This document shows, one piece after another, positions 23,101 through 33,439 of a stretch of 64,000 nucleotides of DNA. Source of the stretch: Cadophora sp. MPI-SDFR-AT-0126 (lineage: Eukaryota > Ascomycota > Leotiomycetes > Helotiales > Ploettnerulaceae); contig JAGMVK010000020.1 in NCBI GenBank assembly GCA_020747065.1, positions 496,001-560,000 of the forward strand, given 5' to 3'. The position numbers and the translations under genes were made by a program. Position 1 is the first letter of the stretch. Every line of letters starts with the position of its first letter. The notes below the pieces were generated by a model that saw nothing but the letters and a program-made list of their open reading frames with translations, was not told where the DNA came from and did not search any database.

Positions 23101-23612
23101 GTCCACCTCTTTGGCGCTGATCTTCTTCTCTGCTCGTCTGACACCGGACGGTGTGCACACTCTCTGGCGAGCTATAACTCGCGATCCGCGTCTAAAGAAG
23201 ACAAAGCGCTAAGAATCTCCTGCATATCAGTCCGGCTCTAAAAGGACCCTCCAACTGAAATCGAATGAGCTTGATTCAAGTGAATCAACATCTGCAGCTC
23301 TTTTTCTTCCTAAATGCCACTAGTCAAGCCATTGTCTCGGAATATGGCCCGTGGACGAGGCCAGTCAAGGCCTGGCAGGACGAGACTCCAGCCTGTTCGT
23401 ATTTGTCTTTGTCCTACACGTAATTTTAGCATGCCGATCAAGTGCATTGAGAATCATCCGCGCTGGATTTGTGCCGCTTGTCGAGTGGGCAACTCGATGT
23501 ATAAGTATTCTACTTTCTGCTCATTCATTCTCAATCTTGCTCATCAGCCTTCAATGGTGTGAAGAATAATCTACATTCGTTCAAAAAATTGTTTGCTTTT
23601 CGGTACTTTATA
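20185..23612. other. 3.4-kb gene-poor region
   Basis: Only short open frames without protein-like composition, for example 20353-20835 (160 codons, plus) and 21300-21590 (plus). The last few hundred bases must contain the laccase promoter. I see no RNA gene, clear repeat or recognisable gene remnant. Confidence 0.5.
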
Positions 23613-25706
23613 ATGTCTTTAATCGGCAATCTCATCAAGGGAGTTTTAGGAATTGTGGGAGCTTTGACACAACAACAGACCAATGGGTGAGTTTGCTTCG
23701 TCTCAGCCTTGTTGCCATCCGTCCTCTTCGCACATCCCGAGTTTCAAGCTCATCTGATATGTACTGGCAACGTTTATTGACATTCGCATAGTCTATCCAA
23801 GTTCGGAACACTTCAAGCCCAAACCTTCCCATCCTTTCTAACCAACAACCCTCTCCCTGGTGGTTTTCCATGGGGGTTCCTCACTGCCGCCGGCAGTGAT
23901 CCATACACAGAAGCACCCAACACCGGTGTCATTCGAAGTTATGACTTTACCGTCACCCGCGGGCAGATAGCGCCAGATGGATATTTACAGGACGTCATTC
24001 TGGTCAACGGCCAATTCCCTGGTCCCCAAATCGAGGCGAATTGGGGAGATGTGATTCAGGTGACCATTCACAACAAGATCACCGGTCCAGAGGAGGGAAC
24101 TGCTTTTCACTGGCACGGCATGCTCCAGAAAGAAACGCCTTGGTATGATGGTGTTCCTGGTGTGCAGCAATGCCCAATTGCTCCTGGAGATAGCTTCACG
24201 TATCAGTTCAGGGCTAGTCTGTATGGAACCAGTTGGTACCACTCACATTACTCTGCGCAGTACTCTGGTAAGTTTCCAAATACATAAAATGTGATTCTGG
24301 CTAACAATAGATAGGTGGTCTCTTGGGACCGATGATTATCTACGGGCCGAAAAACGCCAACTACGACATTGATCTTGGTCCAGTGAGTCCAATCTTTTCC
24401 TTGTTTTGAATGTCCCAGAATTCTCTCCGCACACGTCTTTCCTTTTCCCAGAATTGTAGTTATAACAATTGCTAATTTCTCGATTACCTTAGGTATTTAT
24501 TAGCGATTGGTTTCATACAGATTATGAGGAGATTGTAGCTGAAACGCTTCGACCTGGTGGAAACCCTAGACCAGCTGCGGACAACAATCTGATCAACGGC
24601 AAGATGAATTTTGACTGCTCGACCAAGGCGCCAGGAGATAATACGAAATGTACCAACAACGCAGGATTGTCAAGATTCAAGTTTACAACTGGCAAGACAC
24701 ACAGATTGCGGTTGATCAATGCTGGTGCGGACGCTTTGCAGAGATTCAGTATTGACGGGCATACTATGACCGTTATTGAGAACGACTATGTTGCAATTGT
24801 AAGTACCCAGTCTAGTCTGAGGACTGGTATTTGAAAGATCTAATCAATTCGTAGAAACCATACACCACCAACGTCGTTACCCTCGGCATCGGCCAAAGAA
24901 CAGACGTCCTCGTCACTGCAAATGCCGGCCCTTCCAACTCAGCCTTCTGGATGCGCTCCAACATCTCCGCCCTCTGTTCCGCGGCCAAACAACCCAACGC
25001 CCTCGCAGCAATCTACTACGACCGCGCCGACACCAGCAAAGCGCCCAAAAGCACCGCATGGAACGTTCCCGACCCCGGAACCTGCACAAACGACGACCTC
25101 TCCATGACCGTCCCAACATACCCCATCGCCGTCAAAACACCCACCACTACCGTAACCTACGACATCGGTTTCTTCGTCAACTCAACAGGCAGTTTCCTCT
25201 GGACACTAGATGACGTGTCATACCGCGCAAATTACAACCAACCCGTTCTGCTACAAGCCGACAAGAAGAACTATACTTTCCCCACCGAATGGAACGTCAA
25301 GAACTTCGGCAGCAACAGCACCATCCGCGTGATCATCAATAACCACTCCCCCGCCTCCCACCCCATGCACCTCCACGGACACAACATGCAGATTCTGGCC
25401 GAAGGACCAGGCGACTACGACGGCAGCACTATCGTCAACCCGTCAAATCCACAGCGTCGAGACGTCCAGCTGGTGCGAGCCAACGGCCACTTTGTATTCC
25501 AGTACGATGCGGACAACCCGGGAGTGTGGCCTTTCCATTGCCATATTGCGTGGCATGTCAGCGGCGGGCTCTATGCGAATTTTATGGAGAGGCCGGATGA
25601 TATCTCACAGAAGAGCCAGATTCCGTATATTATGCAGCAGACTTGTGTTGACTGGCAGGCGTATACTAATAGGGATGTTGTGGATCAAGTTGATAGCGGG
25701 GTGTGA
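23613..25706 (+). CDS. laccase / ascomycete multicopper oxidase
   Basis: Blue copper oxidase that oxidises phenols and reduces O2 to water. The five exons are 23613-23686, 23792-24267, 24315-24382, 24493-24798 and 24855-25706; the joined 1776 bases encode 591 residues. All four copper signatures are present: HWHG (His131), [11 protein letters not shown] (His175, His177), HPMHLHGH (His477) and [12 protein letters not shown] (His536, with the trinuclear Cys-His-x-x-x-x-His pattern and Leu as axial residue). The C-terminus is DSGV, matching the conserved ascomycete laccase tail (DSGL/I/V) that plugs the oxygen channel. The first 20 residues are moderately hydrophobic ([17 protein letters not shown]), a weak but possible signal peptide. 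Its roles could be lignin, melanin or detoxification chemistry; the sequence does not decide. Confidence 0.93.
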
Positions 25707-26465
25707 GAGAGGTGGGTAAGTGAGCTGGGGAAGGAGGAGCTTCGTTGTAAATTATATTTTGGTCATGGCGCGCCGGAGTTTGGATAGAGACTCAAGATAT
25801 AATTTAATGCTAATAATGTAAACTCCATTGCATCTCACGTTTTAGTTTGATTCGATGTCCTTTCCATCCTCCTCGACGTCAAGTCGCAGGGTACCGAGCG
25901 ACGCCAAAGTCAACAACAAAATATTTCCTAAATAATATGCTAGATGTCCAATGAAAATCGCAAACAACAGCCAGCCATCAACAACCGATAGAATAATCCT
26001 TCCCCATGATACAGCGGGTCCAAGTAAGGACTCGGACCTGCAACCACCCCTCTGAGACTGCTGCCGGTATCTGGGAGCAAGTTGAAAAGAAGATGGTACA
26101 GACATGGGGCCGAGAGAAATGGATTGGATTTGTTGTCCTTGGCCACTACGCTAGGTAATGGAGCTGGTAGTATACGTGATCAAGACGTTTGTATGAGATG
26201 TTATATCATCGGACTTGACAGAAGGAAAAGTTCATTGTGCGAAGCCAGCTTTAGAGAACTGAGCACAGGACAGAAGCAAAAGTGAAAGTGGAAGTGAGGC
26301 ATATTCTGTCTTTTTGAATCCTGTCCTCATCTTCGATCTTTCTTGATACATTACTCTCACTGCACGAGAACGCAGCGGTATCAAAACATGAGGTTAGAAA
26401 ACGTCAGCCATGGCCCGACACCAAAAGGCTATACAAATCCAATGATTAAGACTATTTCGCCCATC
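25707..26465. other. convergent 3' region
   Basis: The 760 bases between the laccase and the minus-strand deacetylase. A minus-strand frame (26105-25842) has one hydrophobic stretch (GWLLFAIFIGHLAYYLGNILLL), but I find no start context or family to support it as a gene. Confidence 0.5.
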
Positions 26466-27443
26466 TCATCCGACCTTCTTCCTATTCTCGGCCTTCTTAA
26501 CAGCCAACAGCCCACCCAAAGACTCAACCTTCAACCCCTTCTCATCCAATCCCTTCAAAACCAATCCCACCTGCTCAACCGAATAATCCCTCCTATCATG
26601 CATAATAACCACACTCCCAGGCCTCACCAAACTCAAAACATGCCACGCATTCAAGCCCGGCCTCGGAATCTGCGGATCATGAGGATACACACTCCCCAAC
26701 GCCAGCCTATACCCCAACCCCTCCACCCTCTCCCTCATCCCCCTATTAAACCAGCCACTCCCCGGCCGGAAATACCTCTCCCCATTCGCATTTCCCGGCA
26801 ACATCTCCTGCACCTCTCCAATCTGGCGCTCCAGTTCCGACAAGGGCAGTTGGAACGACGGATCGTCTGTCATGGCGTGGTTCCCCAGCTCGTGACCTTC
26901 AGAGTGGATGCGTTCCACGACGCCCGGGTACCGCGAGATCTGAGAGCCGATGATGAAGAATGTTGCTTTGGCGTTGTGGGCTTTGAGGAGGTCGAGGATG
27001 GCGCCTGTTTGGGAGGAGGGCGCGTCGTCTAGTGTGAGGGCGATCACGCGCTGGGATGGTGGTAAGGGGACGTGGAAGATCACGCTTGGGTTGTGCCATT
27101 GGAGGAATCTGATGAGGAGGTTTGGGGGCCGGTAGATAATATATGCGAAAATGAAAAGCGTGAGGATGATTGGGATGGCGATGAGGAATAAGAGACGCAT
27201 GGCGCGGTAGAGGGGGTGCCGCTGCAAGCGACGCCTGGTGAGTGGTGAGTGAAGAGGTTCGTCGTCGATTTGGCTTTCTTCATCGTCGATTTTGATGTGT
27301 TTGTGCTTCCTTTGTTTTCCTATGAATAGAGGTTTAGGTGGGATGGAGGTTGGGAAGGAGCGTTGGATGGTGCTGTACAGCGTTGACCAGACGTCGGTTA
27401 CCCCTAATCGGAGAGCTCGGCGGACGAGCCCACTCAAACGCAT
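26466..27443 (-). CDS. membrane-anchored polysaccharide deacetylase (NodB fold)
   Basis: Carbohydrate esterase family 4-like enzyme, probably removing acetyl groups from chitin or a related glycan at the cell surface or in the secretory lumen. From the ATG at 27443 it has 325 residues: a basic N-terminus, one membrane anchor (residues 83-104, LLFLIAIPIILTLFIFAYII), then the NodB domain. The motifs are TLDDAP (137-142), NHAMTD (188-193), RPGSGW (226-231) and IMHD (280-283). The second metal histidine of the usual HxxxH is Asp193 here. An alternative N-terminus uses a small upstream exon 27622-27598 joined to 27508 across an 89-bp GT-AG intron; it adds 30 residues and leaves the domain unchanged. 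Confidence 0.88.
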   Translation of the reverse strand: MRLSGLVRRALRLGVTDVWSTLYSTIQRSFPTSIPPKPLFIGKQRKHKHIKIDDEESQIDDEPLHSPLTRRRLQRHPLYRAMRLLFLIAIPIILTLFIFAYIIYRPPNLLIRFLQWHNPSVIFHVPLPPSQRVIALTLDDAPSSQTGAILDLLKAHNAKATFFIIGSQISRYPGVVERIHSEGHELGNHAMTDDPSFQLPLSELERQIGEVQEMLPGNANGERYFRPGSGWFNRGMRERVEGLGYRLALGSVYPHDPQIPRPGLNAWHVLSLVRPGSVVIMHDRRDYSVEQVGLVLKGLDEKGLKVESLGGLLAVKKAENRKKVG

Positions 27444-27622
27444 TGCGCGATGACGGATGTTGAGGCTCTCGGAATCATCGCTTGAGAGCCTGTGTGAGGT
27501 TTGAGTGTCTATAGGAGAGATGATGATGAGATGTTTAGGGATGAGAATGAGGAAGGTGGATGAGTTGAAGTCCGTCTTCAAGAGTCGTCAAACTTACATG
27601 GGGCATGAGATTGTGGCGTCAT

Positions 27623-28320
27623 GATTGGCTGGTTTGAACAATCATTGGAAAGAGAAAATTGTCTCTACATCAGGTGGTTATGAAATATAAACCATGTTAC
27701 ATGTACCACAAGGAGCCCATACATGCTTTGGGGTCTATATGTCTGATTGAGAATTGAGCAACATAGATCTGTCGACTTTTCCTCACGTCACGTGCTTTGT
27801 TACGTACAAAGCCACCAGAGATGTTTGAGCACCAGGGCTGTTTCTTATTACTATCAAGCATTAGGACAAGGATGAAAGGAAGTCGAGAAATGGTCTCTGT
27901 AATTGCTACCTCAGATAGGCTTTGTATCCACGATGGACTACCAACGAGCGCCCCGCTGCATGCTCGTGGAGACAGCAAATGTCTCCGAAAAATAGCCCAT
28001 TTCCGGTCTGCTTCTAGATCAGATGGATGAATCCGAGATGTGCATTGCTGAAGTAGTATCCAAGAGATTTTCAAGGCACAATAAAAATAATCCCGCCCGT
28101 CCATCCGAACGCTTCATCTTACATCATTGGAAGATGCATGTGCTTGAATTCTTGTGCAGTGTCCGGTTACTGCTGCCTCAACTCTAGGGTAAGTATGCAA
28201 GAGAACAACACTGTTATCTGTTGAATCGTACACATAAAAGTTTTGGTCTAGCAATGATCGCCAATAACCATGACGAGCCTGTATCATCCTAGCTGCTCCA
28301 ACTAAATTCCGTCGCAATCC
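27623..28320. other. intergenic, no gene seen
   Basis: About 700 bases between the start of the deacetylase and the 3' end of the sirtuin gene, both minus strand. A 135-codon minus frame (28104-27697) has no family resemblance and probably is not a gene. Confidence 0.5.
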
Positions 28321-29526
28321 TCAGATATGGGACTGAGGCTCGGAGTCAGGCTTGTTCTGGGGAAGTGTCAAATCTAATATTGCCTTTGTATCGACTGCAG
28401 GTTCCTGAGCGGGCTTTTCATTCTCGACTTTCTCAGTTGTGATTGGATTCTTCTTAGGAGTTGCGGGCGTTGGCGGAGGTTCCTTCAACCCTGCACTCTT
28501 TCCCAGACCCTTGTTGACCCATTCCTCGTGATCCTTGGTCAGCTTCAACGTAGAATCCACCTCTGCAGCCAACTTCGCAACCTCAGCCTCCAACAACTCA
28601 TCCTTTGACATGCCTTTCTTCTTATCCTCCTCCTCAGCAGCTGCCTTCTCCTTGTGCTTGCCTGTCGTCTCGTACCACAACTCCTCCAGCTCATCTCTCC
28701 ATCCCAAAGCATCAGCAAGCTTCCTCACTCCTTCATCACAATCACCAAGAACCATCACATCATCTGTCCGGCTTCCAAGATCGCCAACCTGCTCTTTGTT
28801 GATCAGGATGCGAGGCACGCCTTCTCTCGCCAAACTTGGTAGATGTGCAAATGGCTGGACCGAAAGACTCGTTCCCAACACAATAACCAAGTCCGCTGCC
28901 TGTGGGGCATCACGGTTGTCAAAGAAAGCCTTTGGTAACTGCTCTCCAAAAAACACAATATCCGGCTTCACAAGCCCATTGCACTCCGGCACCATACAAT
29001 GCGGAACATCACCACTCTCCACCGCCTCCTTCATCAAATCATCCGGATACTCCGTCTTACAATCAATGCACCTCTGCGTCGCAAAGCTTCCATGAGCCTC
29101 CACAATCTTCTCACCAGGAACACCAGCCTTGCGTTCCAAACAGTCGATATTCTGCGTGAACAGCATATGCAGCATGGACTTCTCATCCAGCAGCGCAATG
29201 AACGAGTGCGCGATCGTCGGGTAGAATTTGCCGGGGTACAACTCCTTAGCCAAGACGTAGAACGGCTCGGGCTTCTCTCTGAAGAATGAGATGTCGAAGA
29301 CGGCTTCTGGGTGTGGAAGGTCAAGACGTGCGAGGTTGGAGTACAGTCCTGTGTCAGGTGACCTGAAGTCAGGGATGCCGGCTGAGGTCGAGATGCCTGC
29401 GCCGGTCATTACGACGATACGTTTTGTTCGACCATCTTTGATGTATTCTGCTACTCCGGATAGGGAACGAGAGGAAAGTGTTTGAGGAGGTGTGTTGGGA
29501 TCGATCTGTGAGTTTTCTTGGCCCAT
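28321..29526 (-). CDS. hst2: NAD-dependent protein deacetylase, Hst2/SIRT2 type
   Basis: Class I sirtuin that removes acyl groups from lysines of histones or cytosolic proteins using NAD. One exon, 401 residues. The Rossmann signature GAGIS is at 42-46, GIPDFRS at 50-56, QNID at 125-128 and the catalytic His at 145 (AHGSF). The zinc ribbon cysteines are 153, 156, 177 and 182 (CIDC...CMVPEC). GTSLSVQP and INKE follow. The C-terminal 120 residues are Lys/Glu/Pro-rich and low complexity, as in Hst2, whose tail regulates nuclear export and oligomerisation. The start ATG at 29526 is the first in frame. Length and tail favour Hst2 over Sir2/Hst1 or the mitochondrial forms. Confidence 0.94.
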   Translation of the reverse strand: MGQENSQIDPNTPPQTLSSRSLSGVAEYIKDGRTKRIVVMTGAGISTSAGIPDFRSPDTGLYSNLARLDLPHPEAVFDISFFREKPEPFYVLAKELYPGKFYPTIAHSFIALLDEKSMLHMLFTQNIDCLERKAGVPGEKIVEAHGSFATQRCIDCKTEYPDDLMKEAVESGDVPHCMVPECNGLVKPDIVFFGEQLPKAFFDNRDAPQAADLVIVLGTSLSVQPFAHLPSLAREGVPRILINKEQVGDLGSRTDDVMVLGDCDEGVRKLADALGWRDELEELWYETTGKHKEKAAAEEEDKKKGMSKDELLEAEVAKLAAEVDSTLKLTKDHEEWVNKGLGKSAGLKEPPPTPATPKKNPITTEKVENEKPAQEPAVDTKAILDLTLPQNKPDSEPQSHI

Positions 29527-30795
29527 TTTTCGAGGCTTGAGACGGTTTGCAGTGTTGGAGGATTTCCCCTTGGAATGGCGAGCTCTATGGCGGCGACCTA
29601 TGTTGGCGGTAGTAGGGGTACTTATAGAGACTGTCGTTTGATTTTCTTTTCTAGGATTAGTTGTTGTGATGCTTTCGTTTGAATTTGAGATGTGACCGTC
29701 AACCGACTGGGGGCCTGCTGGAGTTTATCATGAACGCTATTCCCAATTGGTAAAATTCGGAATACAGTATTCTCAATTTTCCAAGAATGGAATGGCGCGG
29801 TTGCCCCGCCTTGACGGACGCCTTGTCGGGTCGTAAGCTAAGGTCGCCCATTTATTTCCACGCCTGCGCTCTTCTTTCGAACCAGGAGATTGAATTGACT
29901 GTCTGAGTGTATTGAATGTCGGGCGGTGGCGTCAAGATCTAGCGCACTCCTTTCAAGCCCAGTAAAAAATCACGTGAAGTATACACTTGGTCACACACGG
30001 TTGTATGGATCCAGGAAAAACTAAAGTAGAGTCATTAGGGTTGGAATCATGTCCTGTTGTTTGACTGAAGTTGGAACGATGAGGTAGCGCAGCACACGAG
30101 CAGTTGGCTCATACTGGCCAGATGTTTCTTGTACCTCTCTGTGAACCAAAAGAGAACTGAGCAAGATATTGCTGAAGGAGCTTTCAATATCCCATGAATG
30201 TGCCCAATCAGATTTGAAGTAGTTGAAGAGATGTCTGTATGTGCTTGTCAGACCTGTCGAGGAAATCTTACCTTACCATCCCGCGTACCTCTCTGATCCG
30301 ACCCCTCAGCAGGACACATATCTGCCAGAACCATGCTCTTCGTTCTTGGTTTTTGCCCTCTGTTGCATCAAAGAATGACCTTCATTCGATTTTGAAACTC
30401 CAAATCCCTGGCCTTGCGAGTTTTCTTATCCTTTCTGTGCGGCAACAGAAGCCATCTCCCAGCACGACACCGCTGCTAACGGATCCTCTGAGTTCAGCTA
30501 CCTTCCATCGAGCACTTCACAGCGCAAGGCTGGGGCTACAGTATCCTCGAGGACCACTGTAGACCACTTGAAGTGGCATCTCTGGCCATCTTGGGTTGAC
30601 TTCATGCCCATGGGACAAAATCCCTGCCTCTTCCATGGCATTCAACACCCATTTCTCATCGTCAAGGCCCCCCCAGTACCATTCACAGCCAGTGACACTC
30701 GTCTTCGCCAGTTTTCAGTATCCTCTGACCCATCCGCAGTGCCTCTCCTCACCCCATGCAAATCTTCAGTATCCCCCTCTCCCATCAACACTCCC
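29527..30795. other. divergent promoter region
   Basis: About 1.3 kb between the sirtuin start and the TATA-like site of the microprotein candidate. The last 300 bases are strongly C/T-rich, typical of promoters and leaders of well-expressed fungal genes. No supportable gene. Confidence 0.5.
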
Positions 30796-30801
30796 TATAA
30801 G
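30796..30801 (+). promoter_or_regulatory. TATA-like box (TATAAG)
   Basis: TATAAG lies 125 bases upstream of the ATG at 30926, embedded in a pyrimidine-rich tract. The arrangement matches strongly transcribed fungal genes. Its function is an inference. Confidence 0.4.
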
Positions 30802-30925
30802 AACCCTCCTCCCCTCCCAATTTCCCTCAACGCTTCTACTCCCTTCATCACTCTCAAATATTTTCGTGTTCCTCAGTCTCGCTTAACTCCCAATCACCTT
30901 TCCGTCGCAAAAATCCGCACTCACG

Positions 30926-31111
30926 ATGCCTTTCCCATCCCAAAACTCTGGTGTTGTCAACTTCAACGAGGAAGAAACTAGCGAGGTGCAGCCTGGCGAT
31001 CCAGGTAAGCGAAAAACAATTTGGTGTTCCTGCACGCTTGCGCTTCGCGTAAATTTGATGCACACTTTTGCGACTTGGGATAATTAATATTGCACAGGCT
31101 ATGGCAATTAA
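30926..31111 (+). CDS. candidate 30-residue spliced microprotein
   Basis: An ATG at 30926 opens MPFPSQNSGVVNFNEEETSE and continues VQPGDP. A good donor (G|GTAAGC at 31005) and an acceptor (TTGCACAG ending at 31097) define a 93-bp intron. Exon 2 adds only GYGN and a TAA at 31109. Context supporting a gene: CACG before the ATG, a pyrimidine-rich leader and a TATAAG 125 bases upstream. The peptide is hydrophilic and acidic with no signal or membrane segment. If the intron is retained the frame runs 27 codons more before a stop. I do not recognise a family. The transcript may be real even if the peptide is not. Confidence 0.45.
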
Positions 31112-33439
31112 TTTGCATCGCAACTCGACGGTGGATGATTGTGTTGATGTTGGGAATATTTTTGTTTCTGGGAGGTTTGGTCAGCCTTACCTGCGGTCAA
31201 GATTATGCCTGTCAAGATCATGATCCAGAGTGTGGCTGCAGGGCGCTAATGGCGCACAGACCACCTCACCCCACCGAAATTTTGGATCAACAATTTCCCT
31301 CCGTCTTCCGACATTTGCTCTGGATTCAAAGCGACACTCCTGCGTCTATATTTTGGTCGGCATCCGATATTCCTCGCGGGAAAGGGATCATCTTTACGTC
31401 GATACATTCATGAAATCATCAAGACTGCTTCTCTGGTCAATGGTCGGAGTCAACGGGGCGCGGAGCACTGCACTTCAGAGCTTTTCTCCTCAGGCGGGCG
31501 TGTGGACTTCAGTGCTTGTACGAGTCTCCATGACATCCTCTTCAGGACTATATGACTGCTGCCTTCTCTTTGTCTCTTATTATTCTGTTATTTTTGGTCG
31601 TGATCTTCTCAGCTCTCAGTGTTCCTAATTAAGGGAGAAAAACTGCTGGAAAAGGAGAAAAACTCGTCGCAGTCGAGCGGACGCTGAAGGAATTTGAGGA
31701 TCTGTAGGGAGTTGGATATATTATGGAGTCTCTTTGTGCTTGGGATTAATCGTTCTCGTTATCGGAAGGTCGGTCGCAGTAATTTATCGATTTATAATTT
31801 GGCTTAAATCGTGTCTTCTCCGTCACGCTTTGCTATGTCCTGATCGCCAGTCGATACCAGCCTTCCTATGCCTCTTTTTGCAGAACTCTAGCTGTGCATC
31901 ATCGAGAATACGGTCGGCCACGAGAAAACACCATCTAAATAAGTATGATTTGCGTGCCTTGATATCTGCACTGTTCTAAGTCTCAATCCGAGTCTTCTCG
32001 ACTTTACAAGGTTATTTGCGGAGGCCTGCGAGGTCGTCTGCGCCACTGTGGAGTCCCGCTTGCTCAAACACTGCAAATACATTACTTCTATTCTGTCTGC
32101 TGCTCCACAACTAAAATAAGCTCCTCTGACTTTACCCATCTTGCTTGAACTCTGCTCAACGTCATATCGGTGTACCATCAAGTCATTCTTCTCACCCCTC
32201 ACATCTCGTCAATTGCTCCACGCGAGCGCTAGTCTGACCGTGGTAGCGATGTTACAACACATGGAGATATGTATCAATGGATTCATTTGGGGCAATGGTC
32301 TTGGTCTTGATAGTATTGTGCCATTCGCAGCGAAAGGGAAATATCTCAATTCTACAGGACTTACGTCATCAATTGTATGCTTCCTAGATGACTGACTGCT
32401 TCGAATCTTTCGAGCCCCCTATCCTAGGGCCATCACACTAGCTTGTGAGATTTGATTTGGTACTAAGACGCAAACTCAGTGATCTTGCAATTGGAATGGG
32501 TGAAATATGGCTCGACGAAGAAACATGACAACATCTTGCTGGGCTGATATCTCATCCAGTCTTTTCACTTTTGGCTTGGCGTATCTGAGGAGAGGTTTTA
32601 ATACACTTTTGATAGCTTGATGGGGCATTCCAGCCTTGATGGCATAAGCAAGCTTTAAATGAGTAGGTTTAAAAGAAGCTACTTTTGAATTGGTAGATTC
32701 TGTACTTGGGACAGGTTTCTTGGGACTTGACTTTTAAGACCCCGCTCTCCTGTGTAATCATGTACAAGTCATTCTTACGAACTACCAAAAGGTACTAAGA
32801 CAATTTTTTTTCATTGATTTTCGATTACTCATCATTTACAAAAACACAGGCCCTTGATAATGTCTAAGTATATTTATCATCAAGCTACCTACCGAAGCTC
32901 GTGTCAGTTAGGCGTGCAGTTCAAGTCCAAGATTCAATACTTCGATGCAGGAGAACAGCAAATCAGAAGCAGATGCTTCTATTACAATTCTTCTTACTCA
33001 ACTTGGACCACTAGCCGCCAATCGCGGTGTTTGGTAGTGTTGGGGTTGTTACGGAGGGTAGACTCGTCGGTTCGACCCCCACATTCCGGACCGGAAAGTT
33101 TACCGAGAAGATTTGGGTAACTTCATGCATCTTCTTAAGTCGTCCCACATCGGAATACCTAATTGATGATGCCGCCCCCCCTTCCCGCTTAGCGTCGTTC
33201 GATTCGTGTTCGAACTATACCCCGCGTTAGTGAGACCCTGATTGGTCCTCGGTTATCGCTGTACCGAGTCCAGTTTTCTAGGGTCAACTTTCAATAGCCG
33301 TGGCTAATTGTTTTTGCTGACCTTTCTGTTTGATGCTATTTGCTTCAAATCAAAACTTCGAAAAGGTTTATTTCAATCTCAGGAGAGAAAACCTAGAGTT
33401 TAGTCATCTTCTATCTAGAGAAAAGCCCCTGAAAGCAAC
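31112..33439. other. 2.3-kb intergenic region upstream of the IlvD/EDD gene
   Basis: Mostly T-rich sequence with short open frames and no supportable gene. At 33032-33079 an A-box-like motif (TGGTAGTGTTGG) and a perfect B-box (GGTTCGACCCC) are spaced roughly as in a tRNA gene, but no cloverleaf forms. The last 300 bases, with GC-rich palindromic motifs, are probably the promoter of the downstream gene. Confidence 0.5.

Noticed and set aside
26343..27032. A 229-codon plus-strand frame over the deacetylase gene
   Set aside because: The minus strand has the full NodB motif series; the plus frame is His/Pro/Gln-rich noise.
27443..27581. Upstream extension of the deacetylase frame to a TTG at 27581
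   Set aside because: TTG is an unlikely start. The ATG at 27443 or a small upstream exon explains the gene better.
28535..29095. A 186-codon plus-strand frame over the sirtuin gene
   Set aside because: Antisense to conserved sirtuin motifs; no independent coding evidence.
30568..30981. A 137-codon plus-strand frame over the microprotein leader
   Set aside because: It arises from the C/T-rich leader (Pro/Ser/Leu noise) and has no domain.
33142..33152. GTCCCACATCG, identical to the plant snRNA upstream sequence element
   Set aside because: It is a plant-specific element in a fungal sequence, with no TATA at the right spacing and no snRNA-like sequence downstream. Chance match.
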